A stretch of DNA of 5,380 bases from CAIJZX01 sp043766165 (GTDB lineage: Bacteria > Patescibacteriota > Patescibacteriia > SBBC01 > CAIJZX01), in the NCBI GenBank assembly GCA_043766165.1, contig JAYUIJ010000021.1:1-5380 (forward strand). Direction: 5' to 3'. Below are positions 5,044-5,380 of this stretch, piece after piece. Position numbers and translations under genes: made by a program. The stretch's first letter is position 1. The number at the start of each line of letters is the position of its first letter. Under the pieces are notes generated by a model, which was not told the origin of the DNA, made no database searches, and saw only the letters and a program-made list of their open reading frames with translations.

Positions 5044-5307
5044 ATGACCGACGCGCCTACAACGCAAACGAACGACACCGACCACCAGATCGGCCGGATT
5101 GAAGTTGACCGGGAGCTCTGCATCGGCGCGGCATCATGTATTGCTTTAGCGCCGGAAGCGTTTGAACTGGATGCGGAAAATAAGGCCGTCGTGAAACCGA
5201 CCTGGATGACGCTGACTGACGAGCAGTTGATTAACGCGGCCAAGGCTTGTCCGGTGGCGGCGATATTATTGTACGAGAAAGACGAGAAAAAGATTTACCC
5301 TGAGTGA
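5044..5307 (+). CDS. Ferredoxin with a single, three-cysteine iron-sulfur site
   Basis: 87 residues. Ferredoxins are small soluble electron carriers. After a Thr/Asp-rich, probably disordered tail (1-15), the domain runs from IGRIEVDRELC to ILLYEKD. Cluster residues are C26, C32 and C69 (followed by Pro70), in the pattern C-x5-C...CP. The position that normally carries the second cysteine (C-x2-C-x2-C) is Ala29. Single-cluster ferredoxins lacking this cysteine, known from bacterial P450 systems, often bind [3Fe-4S]; that is the best guess here. No second cluster motif is present. APEAFELDAENKAVV at 36-50 matches the sequence usually following the first cysteines in this family. The start is ATG 5044, 42 bp after the dehydratase gene, with no Shine-Dalgarno site. 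The stop is TGA. No reductase or P450 is visible nearby, so the redox partner is unknown. Confidence 0.88.
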   Translation: MTDAPTTQTNDTDHQIGRIEVDRELCIGAASCIALAPEAFELDAENKAVVKPTWMTLTDEQLINAAKACPVAAILLYEKDEKKIYPE

Positions 5308-5319
5308 CTCCACCCCTAA

Positions 5320-5380
5320 CCCCTCCATTGCCGCGGCAATGGAGGGGACCGGTCGTCCCCTCCACGGCGAAGCCGTGGAG
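5320..5380. repeat. Alternating palindrome array after the ferredoxin gene, possible terminator
   Basis: CCCCTCCATTGCCG (5320-5333) is followed at once by its exact reverse complement (5334-5347), a perfect 28-bp palindrome. A second hairpin pairs CTCCACGGC (5360-5368) with GCCGTGGAG (5372-5380), loop GAA, and probably continues past the window edge because CCC precedes it. Between them, TGGAGGGGAC (5340-5349) is exactly complementary to GTCCCCTCCA (5355-5364), loop CGGTC, so the middle arms can pair with each other instead. The first hairpin starts 12 bases after the ferredoxin stop and could end transcription or protect the 3' end, but no T-run follows, so it is not a standard intrinsic terminator. 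Confidence 0.75.

Noticed and set aside
3639..5307. Toxin-antitoxin or defence system made of the acidic protein and the GDPD-like protein
   Set aside because: A small acidic gene overlapping a larger one fits the layout, but neither product carries a toxin, nuclease or DNA-binding motif, and the larger one is clearly GDPD-like.
5320..5380. CRISPR array
   Set aside because: The repeated segments alternate in orientation and are separated by only a few bases, without regular direct repeats and spacers.

Overview
The window looks like a piece of a small bacterial genome, most likely from the Patescibacteria/CPR radiation. This is inference, resting on: compact genes all on one strand; several short proteins without a clear family; an unusual membrane protein of about 550 residues; almost no Shine-Dalgarno sites; and a three-cysteine ferredoxin of a kind I associate with that group. 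All three standard stop codons are used, including TGA for the ferredoxin, so the TGA-to-glycine code of some CPR lineages does not apply.

Region 1 (1-599) has no intact protein gene. It opens with the last codons of an IS30-type transposase (2-70) and what is probably the right end of that insertion sequence (to about 105). A run of GC-rich palindromes follows: two adjacent mirror-image hairpins at 199-264 and a third at 272-323. Next is a tRNA-Arg(UCU) gene with encoded CCA (361-435), flanked by a 9-bp inverted repeat, and then another hairpin region (482-531).

Region 2 (600-3506) has three genes: a GNAT-type acetyltransferase with an acidic helical insertion, a single-pass membrane-anchored protein with an extracytoplasmic domain, and a multi-pass membrane protein with a large soluble helical N-terminal domain. 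The first two are 9 bp apart and probably co-transcribed. The third has its own leader and the only recognisable Shine-Dalgarno-like site in the window.

Region 3 (3507-5380) starts with a clear sigma70-type promoter (TTGCAA-16-TATACT). It is followed by four closely spaced genes: a very acidic 83-residue protein; a glycerophosphodiester phosphodiesterase-like protein that keeps its metal ligands but lacks the second catalytic histidine; a short pterin-4a-carbinolamine dehydratase with all active-site residues; and a single-cluster ferredoxin with only three cluster cysteines. The unit ends in an array of alternating complementary GC-rich segments that can fold in two mutually exclusive ways.

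No complete defence system, CRISPR array or biosynthetic cluster is visible. The points most worth a second look are the altered GDPD active site, the three-cysteine ferredoxin beside an orphan pterin dehydratase, the two-state palindrome arrays at both ends of the window, and the near absence of Shine-Dalgarno sites.
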